From assembly GCA_030765245.1 (NCBI GenBank), contig JAVCCX010000374.1, forward strand, positions 1 to 11,878: a stretch of 11,878 bases of DNA, written 5' to 3'. Below, in pieces: positions 1-6,059 of this stretch. This DNA comes from Candidatus Zophobacter franzmannii. GTDB lineage: Bacteria > Cloacimonadota > Cloacimonadia > Cloacimonadales > JAFGVF01. The notes under the pieces are model-generated. The model saw only the letters and a list, made by a program, of their open reading frames with translations. It was not told the origin of the DNA and ran no database searches. The translations under genes and the position numbers were made by a program. Position 1 is the stretch's first letter. The number at the start of each line of letters is the position of its first letter.

Positions 1-937
1 AAGTATAATAGATAGAAGCTCCGACTGTTGAACAAAAAACCTCAACAGACTGAGTTTCACTATAGATTCCAGCACCTGGAGTGAAATAAGGTGTTGAAAC
101 GATAGGTAAAACTACATCATAGCTTCTTTCTGAGCTGGTTTCAGCATTAGTATCATTATCTGTAGCTGTGATTGTGTAATAAACAGTAGCACCATCAGCT
201 TGAGCAGGGATTGTACCTGAGTAAACATTACCAACAGCAGTCATAGTAACATTGTTGGTTAAGCTACCAGTAGCAAGACCCCAGTTAACCTGAGCAGATA
301 CAATAGAACCATCATCGGTAATAGTAGCACTGACAACAGCATCTTCACTTGGAGAAGGAGTAGTTGGAGTATTAGATATGCCAGAGATTACAGGAGTAGT
401 AACAGCACCACCACTATAATCAGTAACAGTCATATCGTCGATTAAAAGTCTTTCAGCATCATCAACTGATCTAATCCTAAAGAAAATATCATCCCCTGAA
501 ATGCTACCTGTTTCAGAATACTCAACATAATCAGTTGAAGTTACATTTACAGTTGAACCGATAGCAGTCCAGTCACCTGAAATCCCACCAATCTGATATT
601 CAACGATAAATTCTAAATTGCTTCCGTCACCATCCCAGTGCCTATACCAGAATGAGATAGTTCCAAGACCACCATCTTTACCATTACCGTCTAAACCTTT
701 GTATAAAAGGTATTCATTTTCATTTGAATCATCGTTAAATCGTACAGCATTACCTGAACGAGCAAAAGTAGAATGGCACATGGCATTGTTATTTTCCCAT
801 TGTCCAACACCTGCGTGGTCATACGTTACTATATCGCCATATGAACCGTCTGACCATGCATCAAAATCCTCAGTAAAGTCCGCAAAAAGAACCATACTGA
901 ATATAAGGATTGCAAAAGTGATAATGAAATTTCTCAT
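1..937 (-). CDS. Secreted multi-domain surface protein, C-terminus missing (runs off window)
   Basis: The open frame runs from an ATG at 937 to the left edge without a stop, giving 312 codons. The start is supported by an AGGAG box at 946-950. Residues 1-19 form a signal peptide (MRNF, then a hydrophobic core ending VLFA). Residues about 20-175 read like the jelly-roll/choice-of-anchor or MAM-like modules of FCB surface proteins: an FTEDFD start, an ISFWYRHWDGDG strand and an RLLIDDMTV end. An Ig-like domain follows (about 180-275, ending in a YYTITATDND strand). The start of a chitobiase/hexosaminidase C-terminal-like repeat comes last (TPYFTPGAGIYSETQ, then GASIYYT). Such chains are typically exported and often carry a catalytic or anchoring domain further on, which is not visible here. 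The function is therefore unknown beyond secreted/cell-surface. Export and surface location are inferred from the signal peptide and domain style. Confidence 0.85.
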   Translation of the reverse strand, partial: MRNFIITFAILIFSMVLFADFTEDFDAWSDGSYGDIVTYDHAGVGQWENNNAMCHSTFARSGNAVRFNDDSNENEYLLYKGLDGNGKDGGLGTISFWYRHWDGDGSNLEFIVEYQIGGISGDWTAIGSTVNVTSTDYVEYSETGSISGDDIFFRIRSVDDAERLLIDDMTVTDYSGGAVTTPVISGISNTPTTPSPSEDAVVSATITDDGSIVSAQVNWGLATGSLTNNVTMTAVGNVYSGTIPAQADGATVYYTITATDNDTNAETSSERSYDVVLPIVSTPYFTPGAGIYSETQSVEVFCSTVGASIYYT

Positions 938-1079
938 TGAGTTTGCTCCTCTCTTTTTAGTTAATTATTTAGATTTTCAACCGAATTGGATAATACGGTT
1001 ATGATAATTATTGATAATAAGTGATTGTTGCAGTCAATTTCAGATCCTTGCATACGCTTTAAATTACTCCTTAAATTTT

Positions 1080-1093
1080 GAGGTGAACACCTC
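1080..1093. repeat. 14-bp palindrome GAGGTG-AA-CACCTC
   Basis: The arms GAGGTG and CACCTC are perfect complements around an AA centre. The loop is too tight for an RNA hairpin terminator, so it looks like a dimeric-protein binding site. It lies just downstream of the candidate promoter of the secreted-protein gene, where a bound repressor would block transcription. Function is inferred from position only. Confidence 0.4.
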
Positions 1094-1109
1094 GCTTTTC
1101 TCTTTAAAT

Positions 1110-1138
1110 AGAAAATAGCTATCCCCTTTCAGTGTCAA
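1110..1138 (-). promoter_or_regulatory. Candidate promoter of the secreted-protein gene
   Basis: A perfect TTGACA reads on the minus strand from 1138 to 1133. Possible -10 hexamers are TATTTT (1117-1112, 15-nt spacer) or TTTTCT (1115-1110, 17-nt spacer); both are imperfect. It would give a leader of roughly 165 nt before the ATG at 937. Confidence 0.3.
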
Positions 1139-1164
1139 GCAAAATAGCAAATGACAGAGTTGTG

Positions 1165-1191
1165 TTTTCAGTAAGCATATTCTACTGAAAA
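1165..1191. repeat. Inverted repeat with 9-bp perfect arms (TTTTCAGTA / TACTGAAAA)
   Basis: The arms lie at 1165-1173 and 1183-1191 around a 9-nt loop. Neither strand has a T-tract after the stem, so it is unlikely to be an intrinsic terminator. It ends 27 bp upstream of the TTGACA box of the secreted-protein gene, which fits an activator or repressor site. Confidence 0.4.
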
Positions 1192-1302
1192 ATAAGAGGA
1201 TACATCCATTAATAATACTGGCCTCTTTTTTGATAATTCCCTTTAAGTGACCTTGTATTAGTGATTAAAAACACATCATGATTGCACGAAAAAAAGATTC
1301 AT

Positions 1303-2136
1303 CTATTTTACATACTTTACAAAATCAATACTTTCCCTTCTCTCAGGAACTGGCTTAATCTCTGTGGTATAACCAATTGGAGTTATCATACAAATATAGT
1401 GATTCTGAGGAATCTCTAACATCTCTTTTATCTCTGTTCTATCAAGGTCTGTAATCCAACATCCACCTAAGTTGTTATTTTCAATTGCTAAGAGTAAGTA
1501 TGTTGCCGCAATATCAGCATCCGCTTGAACCCTTTTTGTCTTTTCTGGATCAGAACAAACAGCAATTGCCATTTTTGCTCTACCTATTGGAACCGTTGCT
1601 CCATCTCTAATCTTTGCAATCTTAGCCAAATACTCCTGGTTTGTAATTACTACATAATAATATGACTCACTATTCCGACTTGTTGGGGAGTACCTACATT
1701 CATCAAAGATTCTGCTAAGTGTTTCTTGTCCTACCTCTTGATCTGTAAATTCTCGATAACTTCTTCTTTGTTTAAGAATTTCACTTCCACTTTTGTAGGG
1801 ATTTATTTTATCCTCAAATGCCTGTATTTCTATTCTTCTGCCTTCCGGGTCATTGGTGTAGAAATGGTAAATATTATAATCAGGATTGTATTTAGCACCC
1901 TCGGAGTACCCAAGTTCAATGGCTTTCCGATCTACTTCATCCCTTGTTTCATAGAAAAATGTTAGAAGCATATCAGCATCTGCTTTATTGCTCTTGCAGA
2001 TTCCAATAAGTTGGTTCCCATGCTTAACAATGCATATCCCCGGTTGTTCAAGCCAAACTTCACAACCAAGCTTCGAAATATAAAACTCTCTTAAAGCCCC
2101 AAAGATAGTAGTTTTAAAAAATACAACTCCACCCAT
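1303..2136 (-). CDS. VOC (glyoxalase-like) domain fused to a nitroreductase-family flavoprotein
   Basis: The product is 277 aa. The ATG at 2136 is preferred because it has AAGGAG at 2142-2147 with a 5-nt spacer and begins MGGVVFFKT, a normal VOC first strand. A longer reading from a TTG at 2229 would start beside the upstream terminator hairpin. Residues about 1-112 are a VOC fold (FYISKLG at 18-24; FYTNDPEGRRIEIQ at 92-105). Residues about 118-277 are a nitroreductase: the flavin-binding KQRRSYREF at 122-130, SPTSRNSES at 150-158, a late LGGCWI and a C-terminal GY...R segment. Nitroreductases are usually FMN-dependent NAD(P)H oxidoreductases. The substrate cannot be read from the sequence; the VOC half may bind or sequester it. 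It lies behind the Fe-S operon but is separated from it by a terminator. I see no frameshift; both halves are in one continuous frame. Confidence 0.85.
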   Translation of the reverse strand: MGGVVFFKTTIFGALREFYISKLGCEVWLEQPGICIVKHGNQLIGICKSNKADADMLLTFFYETRDEVDRKAIELGYSEGAKYNPDYNIYHFYTNDPEGRRIEIQAFEDKINPYKSGSEILKQRRSYREFTDQEVGQETLSRIFDECRYSPTSRNSESYYYVVITNQEYLAKIAKIRDGATVPIGRAKMAIAVCSDPEKTKRVQADADIAATYLLLAIENNNLGGCWITDLDRTEIKEMLEIPQNHYICMITPIGYTTEIKPVPERRESIDFVKYVK

Positions 2137-2162
2137 TTCTGCTCCTTGTTCTTCTGCCTTAA

Positions 2163-2175
2163 TTGCAATTTGCAA
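2163..2175. repeat. 13-bp palindrome TTGCAA-T-TTGCAA upstream of the nitroreductase RBS
   Basis: Two self-complementary TTGCAA arms flank a single centre base. It lies 27-39 bp upstream of the nitroreductase ATG, where an operator would be expected. A TTGACA box reads on the minus strand just upstream (2213-2208) but lacks a convincing -10. The regulatory role is inferred. Confidence 0.3.
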
Positions 2176-2234
2176 CAACTGCCAGAATGCTCTTACTAGC
2201 TTAATCCTGTCAAATGAAAACATCCACAAACTAG

Positions 2235-2257
2235 AAAAGCCCCACCTAGGGGCTTCT
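2235..2257 (-). terminator. Hairpin terminator after the iscU-like gene
   Basis: Arms AAGCCCC (2237-2243) and GGGGCTT (2249-2255) form a 7-bp GC-rich stem with a 5-nt loop. On the minus strand it is followed by a short U-run (TTTTC, partly inside the stem). It sits about 55 nt past the stop of the Fe-S operon, which fits an intrinsic terminator separating it from the nitroreductase gene. Confidence 0.55.
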
Positions 2258-2266
2258 CATTATCAA

Positions 2267-2281
2267 GGTAGAACTTCTACC
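2267..2281. repeat. 15-bp palindrome GGTAGAA-C-TTCTACC
   Basis: Perfect 7-bp arms flank a single C, between the iscU-like stop and its terminator hairpin. A 1-nt loop cannot fold as RNA, so a DNA-binding site or a chance palindrome is more likely. It is about 130 bp upstream of the nitroreductase start. Confidence 0.35.
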
Positions 2282-2307
2282 ATTGTTTCAGGGAGGAGGG
2301 TTGCTAT

Positions 2308-2928
2308 TTAATAGTTTACAACGATATCCATAACTTGAGGGTATTTCTCAAGGTGCTCTTTAATCTCTTCCACAACATTATCACGGAAGGTATCAAACTT
2401 AGGAATATCTAAATCGACTGTTGCGACACCATCAGTAAATCCAATATACTTCACCATCTTAAGACTAACAATATCTTCTCCAACTTGTGGATAGATTACT
2501 TTCTTTAACTCATCAGCAATAGTCTCTTTAGTAAAGTCAGGTGGAGTTATCAAACCTTTAGCTATCTCATAGTTTTGGATAGCAGTTCTAAGTGTATCAA
2601 CAGCCAAAACAGAGCAATGCATCTTTACAGGAGGGAGTCCATCAAGAGCATCTGCTGCTTCTTTCCATGTAATATCCTTAGCCTCATTTAAAGACTTACC
2701 GATTGCTAAGTCAGTTATTATTGATCCGGTTGCGATATTCGACGCACAACCATATGATTGAAACTTTATATCTTCGATTATTTTTGTGTCATCATTGACT
2801 TTTAGATACACTGTTACCTGGTCACCACAGGCTGGACTTCCTTCTGTTGCAACAGCATCAGGCTTTTCCATCTTACCTACATTATGTGGGTTCATGAAAT
2901 GATCTATTACCGTTTGTGAATACTGCAT
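2308..2928 (-). CDS. iscU: IscU-type Fe-S scaffold with a C-terminal MIP18/DUF59-like domain
   Basis: The product is 206 aa, longer than the about 130 aa of plain IscU. Residues 1-125 are a canonical IscU/NifU-N scaffold. It carries all three cluster cysteines (C34 in SPACGD, C61 in YGCASN, C105 in MHCSV), the aspartate D36, and LPPVK at 98-102, the motif read by the HscA chaperone in known Isc systems. Residues about 128-206 are not the usual NifU C-terminal (CxxC) domain. They contain no cysteine and read like the MIP18/DUF59 fold found in SufT and at the N-terminus of Mrp/ApbC: VIYPQVGEDIVSLKMV, then a GVATVDLDIP strand and VVEEIKEHL, ending in VMDIVV. The SD is GAGG 5 nt before the ATG. 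The gene starts 8 nt after the desulfurase stop and is followed by a hairpin. Its role is to assemble [2Fe-2S] clusters from sulfur donated by the neighbouring desulfurase. A delivery role for the extra domain is inferred. Confidence 0.9.
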   Translation of the reverse strand: MQYSQTVIDHFMNPHNVGKMEKPDAVATEGSPACGDQVTVYLKVNDDTKIIEDIKFQSYGCASNIATGSIITDLAIGKSLNEAKDITWKEAADALDGLPPVKMHCSVLAVDTLRTAIQNYEIAKGLITPPDFTKETIADELKKVIYPQVGEDIVSLKMVKYIGFTDGVATVDLDIPKFDTFRDNVVEEIKEHLEKYPQVMDIVVNY

Positions 2929-2936
2929 TCTTACCT

Positions 2937-4124
2937 CTATTTTCCGTTTTTTTCTATAAATAATGGGCTGTGAGACCGAAGTGTATCAACAACAGCCTTC
3001 AGCTTTTCGATAGTATAATCTATCTCTTCGATAGTGTTATATTTGCTTACTGTAAATTTTATTGAACCATGCGATTGAACATGAGTCTTTTTCATAGCCA
3101 TGAGGACATAGTTTGCTTGCAGTCCTTGTGAAGCACAAGCACTACCGGTGGCTACTGTGATGCCATTTATATCTAGCATCATTGTAATAGCTTCACCCTC
3201 AATGTAGTCAAATGAAATGTTCATATTATGAGGAGCTCTTCGTTCACCTAATGCACCATTAATAGATGTATGTGTTATCTCCGCTTCAACCTTAGCAAGG
3301 ATATAATCTGTAAGTTTACGAAGATAAGCAACATTATCATCAAAATTCTCAAATGCGACTTCGACAGCCTTGATAAAACCTGCAATTCCCGCAATATTGA
3401 TTCCACCAGTATTATGTACATCAACTCTCTTAACTCCATGAATTACAGGAGCTACGGGAGTCCCTTTTCTAATATAGAGAGCGCCAACACCCTGAGGTCC
3501 ATGTATCTTATGAGCAGAAATAGTCATTGTATTAACTCCAAGCTCATCTACATTTAATGGAATTTTTCCATAGGCTTGGCAGGCGTCTGCATGAAAGAAG
3601 ATTTTATGATCAGCAGTTTTTAGTACTTCGCTATACTCTTTCACCGGTTGGATTGTACCCACAACATGATTAGCTATGGACGTCATGAACATAATAGTAT
3701 CAGGTCTAATTGCTGCTTTTAGTTTGTCAGCACTTACAAATCCCTCTGTATCACATTCAAGGTATGTCACTTCAAAACCACTATTTTCAAAAAAGGCAAC
3801 ATTTGTAAGGATATCAGGATAATCCACATTTGATATAATTACATGGGTTCCCTTACCTGAATTTGCCATCAAGGTACCCTTGATGGCTATATTATTAGCT
3901 ATTGTACCGCTACTTGTAAAATGTATTTCCTCAGGTTTAGCTCCTATTGTCGCTGAAAAAGTTTCTTGAAAACTCTTCAGAGCAGAGGCTATCTCTTCTC
4001 CTGTACTAAAGAAGTTACCCGGAAACCAAAACTTCTCATCTGTATATATTTTCATTGCGTCCAAAGCTTCTTTTGAAGGCTTAGTGGTAACGCAATTATC
4101 CAAGTATACTCTTTTCAAATCCAT
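2937..4124 (-). CDS. iscS: IscS/NifS-like cysteine desulfurase, divergent in cofactor-site residues
   Basis: The product is 395 aa, close to the family's usual size. The ATG at 4124 is chosen because GGAG lies 6 nt upstream; an in-frame ATG at 4136 lacks this. It is a fold-type I PLP enzyme. The Schiff-base lysine sits in SAHKIHGPQG (K206), the PLP aspartate/glutamine in HADACQAYG, and the persulfide cysteine in TGSACAS (C330). The C-terminus (EEIDYTIEKLK, then LRSHSPLF) strongly resembles E. coli IscS, placing it in the IscS branch. Compared from memory with IscS, several conserved positions differ. The PLP-stacking histidine of the EHxxV segment is Tyr (NVDYPDIL), NNEIG is NHVVG, and the substrate-carboxylate Arg of IRFS is Lys (IKFT). 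It should release sulfur from cysteine as alanine plus enzyme persulfide for the adjacent scaffold. It overlaps the upstream regulator gene by 29 nt, which suggests translational coupling. Confidence 0.88.
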   Translation of the reverse strand: MDLKRVYLDNCVTTKPSKEALDAMKIYTDEKFWFPGNFFSTGEEIASALKSFQETFSATIGAKPEEIHFTSSGTIANNIAIKGTLMANSGKGTHVIISNVDYPDILTNVAFFENSGFEVTYLECDTEGFVSADKLKAAIRPDTIMFMTSIANHVVGTIQPVKEYSEVLKTADHKIFFHADACQAYGKIPLNVDELGVNTMTISAHKIHGPQGVGALYIRKGTPVAPVIHGVKRVDVHNTGGINIAGIAGFIKAVEVAFENFDDNVAYLRKLTDYILAKVEAEITHTSINGALGERRAPHNMNISFDYIEGEAITMMLDINGITVATGSACASQGLQANYVLMAMKKTHVQSHGSIKFTVSKYNTIEEIDYTIEKLKAVVDTLRSHSPLFIEKNGK

Positions 4125-4542
4125 GACTCTCTCCATTTATTTTGTCCAATATTTCACTAAGTTTTATTGTATTCATATAATTTCTAATATTATCATAAAT
4201 ACCAGTCCAAAGGGATTCTATTACACAAGGGTGTCCTATGCAGAACTCATGCTCTTTGCTCTTTCTCTGGCAATAGACCATATAAGGTGCTTCTTCAACC
4301 GCAGAGATAATTTCATGTAGTGTTATCTCTTCAGTGGATCTTGCCAAACGATAACCACCTTTTGAGCCCGGAGAACTGGTTACAATTCCCTTTTTCTTCA
4401 TCTCGCGAAAGAGATGTTCAAGATATTTAGCCGGCAATTTCTGCTTATCGCTGATAGCTCTAATAGACATTGGAACCCCATTATTCCCGGCTATCTCAAT
4501 CAAAGCTCTAAGTGAATACTCCGTTTTGGATGTAATCTGCAT
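4096..4542 (-). CDS. Rrf2-family transcriptional regulator, probable Fe-S sensor of the iscSU operon
   Basis: The product is 148 aa, typical for Rrf2/IscR regulators. The ATG at 4542 has a near-ideal AGGAGG (4547-4552) 4 nt upstream; a longer reading from 4596 adds 18 residues with no such support. The N-terminal winged helix opens MQITSKTEYSLRALIEIA and contains PAKYLEHLFREMKKKGIV and the wing SPGSKGGYRLAR. The sensor region has three cysteines: C91, C101 and C106, spaced C-x9-C-x4-C. IscR uses C-x5-C-x5-C, so ligation of a cluster is likely but the spacing is unusual. It is first in the operon and overlaps the desulfurase gene, an arrangement typical of autoregulated isc operons. It may also control the divergent gene at 4798. 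I do not call it iscR because of the altered spacing. Confidence 0.88.
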   Translation of the reverse strand: MQITSKTEYSLRALIEIAGNNGVPMSIRAISDKQKLPAKYLEHLFREMKKKGIVTSSPGSKGGYRLARSTEEITLHEIISAVEEAPYMVYCQRKSKEHEFCIGHPCVIESLWTGIYDNIRNYMNTIKLSEILDKINGESHGFEKSILG

Positions 4543-4609
4543 CTTTCCTCCTGTAAATAACATAGTACGAAAGTAGGAGTTTGCAAATGGTGACAAGTAC
4601 TTTTTGATA

Positions 4610-4636
4610 AAATCCCCCTATTTTAAGGGGAGATTT
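4610..4636. repeat. Bulged hairpin in the divergent promoter region
   Basis: AAATCCCCC (4610-4618) pairs with GGGG (4627-4630) and GATTT (4632-4636) around an 8-nt loop. This makes nine pairs with one bulged A at 4631. Neither strand has a proper U-run after it, so it is not a clear terminator. It could be a leader hairpin of the Rrf2 transcript or a protein site. Confidence 0.4.
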
Positions 4637-4648
4637 ATTACAACTAAT

Positions 4649-4669
4649 TGATGAATAGTACTTTCATCA
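4649..4669. promoter_or_regulatory. Candidate operator: 21-bp inverted repeat TGATGAA-N7-TTCATCA
   Basis: Perfect 7-bp arms (4649-4655 and 4663-4669) flank 7 bp that include the palindrome AGTACT. It lies in the gap between the divergent Rrf2 and TerB/PH-like genes, 107 bp upstream of the Rrf2 ATG. Rrf2 proteins are dimers that bind dyad sites of about this size, so autoregulation is a reasonable inference. Another AGTACT lies at 4596-4601 and an AGTAC at 4564-4568. Confidence 0.4.
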
Positions 4670-4729
4670 GACAAAATAATTCTTGCCAAAATATATAACT
4701 CTACAATATCCTCTATTTAATCTTAGTTT

Positions 4730-4748
4730 CCCTATAATTTTTCTAGGG
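4730..4748 (+). promoter_or_regulatory. TATAAT -10 box inside a CCCTA-N9-TAGGG inverted repeat
   Basis: A consensus TATAAT lies at 4733-4738, about 60 bp before the ATG at 4798, and its start overlaps the left arm of a 5-bp inverted repeat (4730-4734 / 4744-4748). No good -35 box lies 16-18 bp upstream, which suggests activator dependence or a different promoter. Confidence 0.35.
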
Positions 4749-4797
4749 CAACTTATTCTATAAACTTAATTGGAATCATTCTTAATTAGGAGTATGT

Positions 4798-5874
4798 ATG
4801 TTAAATCCTTTTATCTTGGAATATTTGCAACAACCCGGTTTCTTCATGAAACTTTTTAAAATACCCTTGCAGGATAATTTTAGGGTAGAGCTTAACAACC
4901 TTCTATCCGGCAGACACCCTCATGATATTAATATCACTGAGTTAAATCAAATCCGAAATAAATATCAGGTTTACTCTGAAGATAAATTCAATAAGACCCT
5001 TTTCAGCCTTTATAACAAAGCACTTAAATTATTCCTAGCCGATAGAGCACTCTCATCTGACGAGCGAATATTTCTTAACTCACTACGAGAGCTTTTAGAG
5101 CTGGAGCCATTAGAAGTTGAAAGAATGGAGAAGTCCATTCTCTTTGAAATCTACCTTAATCGTGGTAATAATTTATTAGCTGAGACTTGGCATCCAACCG
5201 GAATTAAGACTCAATTAACTAAGGTAGCTTCTGATTTATCATTGAATTCATCGATTGCTGAACAATTCTACTATCAGTTCGCGAAAAGGAATATCCAGAC
5301 CAAAATTATAGAAACTCTGAAAGACAAAAGGCTAACTCCTGATGAGGAAAGTGAATTAAAGAAACTAGTTGATTACTACGAGATTGAGATGGAGTTAGAT
5401 ATTGGTACTGAAGAAGAGTTATCACAAGCTAAACATCTTTGGAATATCGAAAATGGTAAACTTACTTCAATCGATGTAAGCATTAATCTTCATAAGGAGG
5501 AAGTCTGCTACTATACTACTACTGCGAGTACATGCGAATACCGGAAAATTCCTCAGAGGATTAATTATAGTGGTATGACCAGTAGAATCAAACTTGCCAA
5601 AGGTCTCTATTGGCGGATGGGTTCATTAGCGTTAAAACCTATTACGAAAGAGGCATTAGTCCAAATAGAATCAGGTAAAATCTACATAACAAATAAGCGT
5701 GTAATCTTTAGTGGTAAGAGAACCGGAAGTAATACGCGTCTCACATCTATCCTCGATTTTGCTCTATATGAGAATGGTATTACTCTAAGAAAAGACAAGG
5801 GTAAGAACCCAATCTTTCTAATTGAAGATATTGAGCATTTCTCAATTGTTCTTGCCGGAGTCTTAGAAGAGTAA
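4798..5874 (+). CDS. Uncharacterised soluble protein: two TerB-like helical segments plus a bacterial-PH-like C-terminus
   Basis: The product is 358 aa. The ATG is preceded by AGGAG with a 5-nt spacer. There is no signal peptide and no membrane helix, so it is predicted cytoplasmic. I do not recognise the family as a whole. Residues about 72-102 and 167-200 are similar to each other and to the acidic helical segment of TerB/DjlA-type domains: LADRALSSDERIFLNSL and LKDKRLTPDEESELKKL, each with a basic turn followed by S/P-D-E. The C-terminal part, about 225-357, reads like a bacterial PH/GRAM-like barrel. It has a strand at EEVCYYTTTA, then IESGKIYITNKRVIFSGK (289-306), then YENGITLRKDKGKNPIF. 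Such barrels usually bind lipids or proteins, but no ligand can be read here. It is divergent from the Rrf2 gene and 185 nt ahead of the channel gene, probably its own transcript. Confidence 0.75.
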   Translation: MLNPFILEYLQQPGFFMKLFKIPLQDNFRVELNNLLSGRHPHDINITELNQIRNKYQVYSEDKFNKTLFSLYNKALKLFLADRALSSDERIFLNSLRELLELEPLEVERMEKSILFEIYLNRGNNLLAETWHPTGIKTQLTKVASDLSLNSSIAEQFYYQFAKRNIQTKIIETLKDKRLTPDEESELKKLVDYYEIEMELDIGTEEELSQAKHLWNIENGKLTSIDVSINLHKEEVCYYTTTASTCEYRKIPQRINYSGMTSRIKLAKGLYWRMGSLALKPITKEALVQIESGKIYITNKRVIFSGKRTGSNTRLTSILDFALYENGITLRKDKGKNPIFLIEDIEHFSIVLAGVLEE

Positions 5875-5948
5875 CCAGACCTTTCTCATAAATGTATCCT
5901 CCCTTGAAACATTATAGAATGTAACATATTGATGTTTAATCATAAGCA

Positions 5949-5978
5949 TTGTCAATTGAAAAATATTTAGCCTTAAAT
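5949..5978 (+). promoter_or_regulatory. Weak candidate promoter of the K+ channel operon
   Basis: TTGTCA at 5949-5954 and TTAAAT at 5973-5978 are 18 bp apart, about 80 bp before the channel start. Matches to consensus are partial. The rest of the 185-nt gap is AT-rich with no clear terminator for the gene before it. Confidence 0.25.
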
Positions 5979-6059
5979 AAGGATTAATTGATTTTTTCCT
6001 TGCCATAAATGTTATCAAGTGGGATTTTCCAGTAATCTTTAATGTTCTATAAGGAGCTT

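Larger units (their letters stand above)
938..1302. other. 365-nt non-coding stretch between two minus-strand genes
   Basis: No credible gene is seen here on either strand. It holds the long leader of the secreted-protein gene, a TTGACA box with a weak -10, a 14-bp palindrome and a 27-bp inverted repeat, each listed separately. No clear terminator for the nitroreductase gene ending at 1303 is visible. Confidence 0.7.

Noticed and set aside
618..1004. Open frame on the plus strand (128 codons)
   Set aside because: Antisense to the secreted-protein gene, which has a signal peptide, RBS and recognisable domains; the product has no family features.
1194..1231. AAGAGG ... CCTCTT followed by six T on the plus strand, terminator-like
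   Set aside because: A 6-bp stem with a 22-nt loop is weak, and no plus-strand gene lies upstream.
2308..2928. Full NifU with a C-terminal CxxC cluster domain
   Set aside because: The C-terminal part contains no cysteine; its motifs fit MIP18/DUF59 instead.
3270..3557. Plus-strand open frame inside the desulfurase gene
   Set aside because: Shadow of a strongly conserved enzyme; no RBS and low-complexity product. The same applies to plus-strand frames at 1726-1965 and 4084-4320 and to minus-strand frames at 7273-7479, 8151-8357, 8831-9031 and 10354-10560.
5909..5982. Short repeats (ACATT-N4-AATGT and CCTTA-AA-TAAGG) as a terminator for the TerB/PH-like gene
   Set aside because: Stems of only 5 bp, AT-rich, not directly followed by a U-run; chance is likely in such AT-rich spacer.
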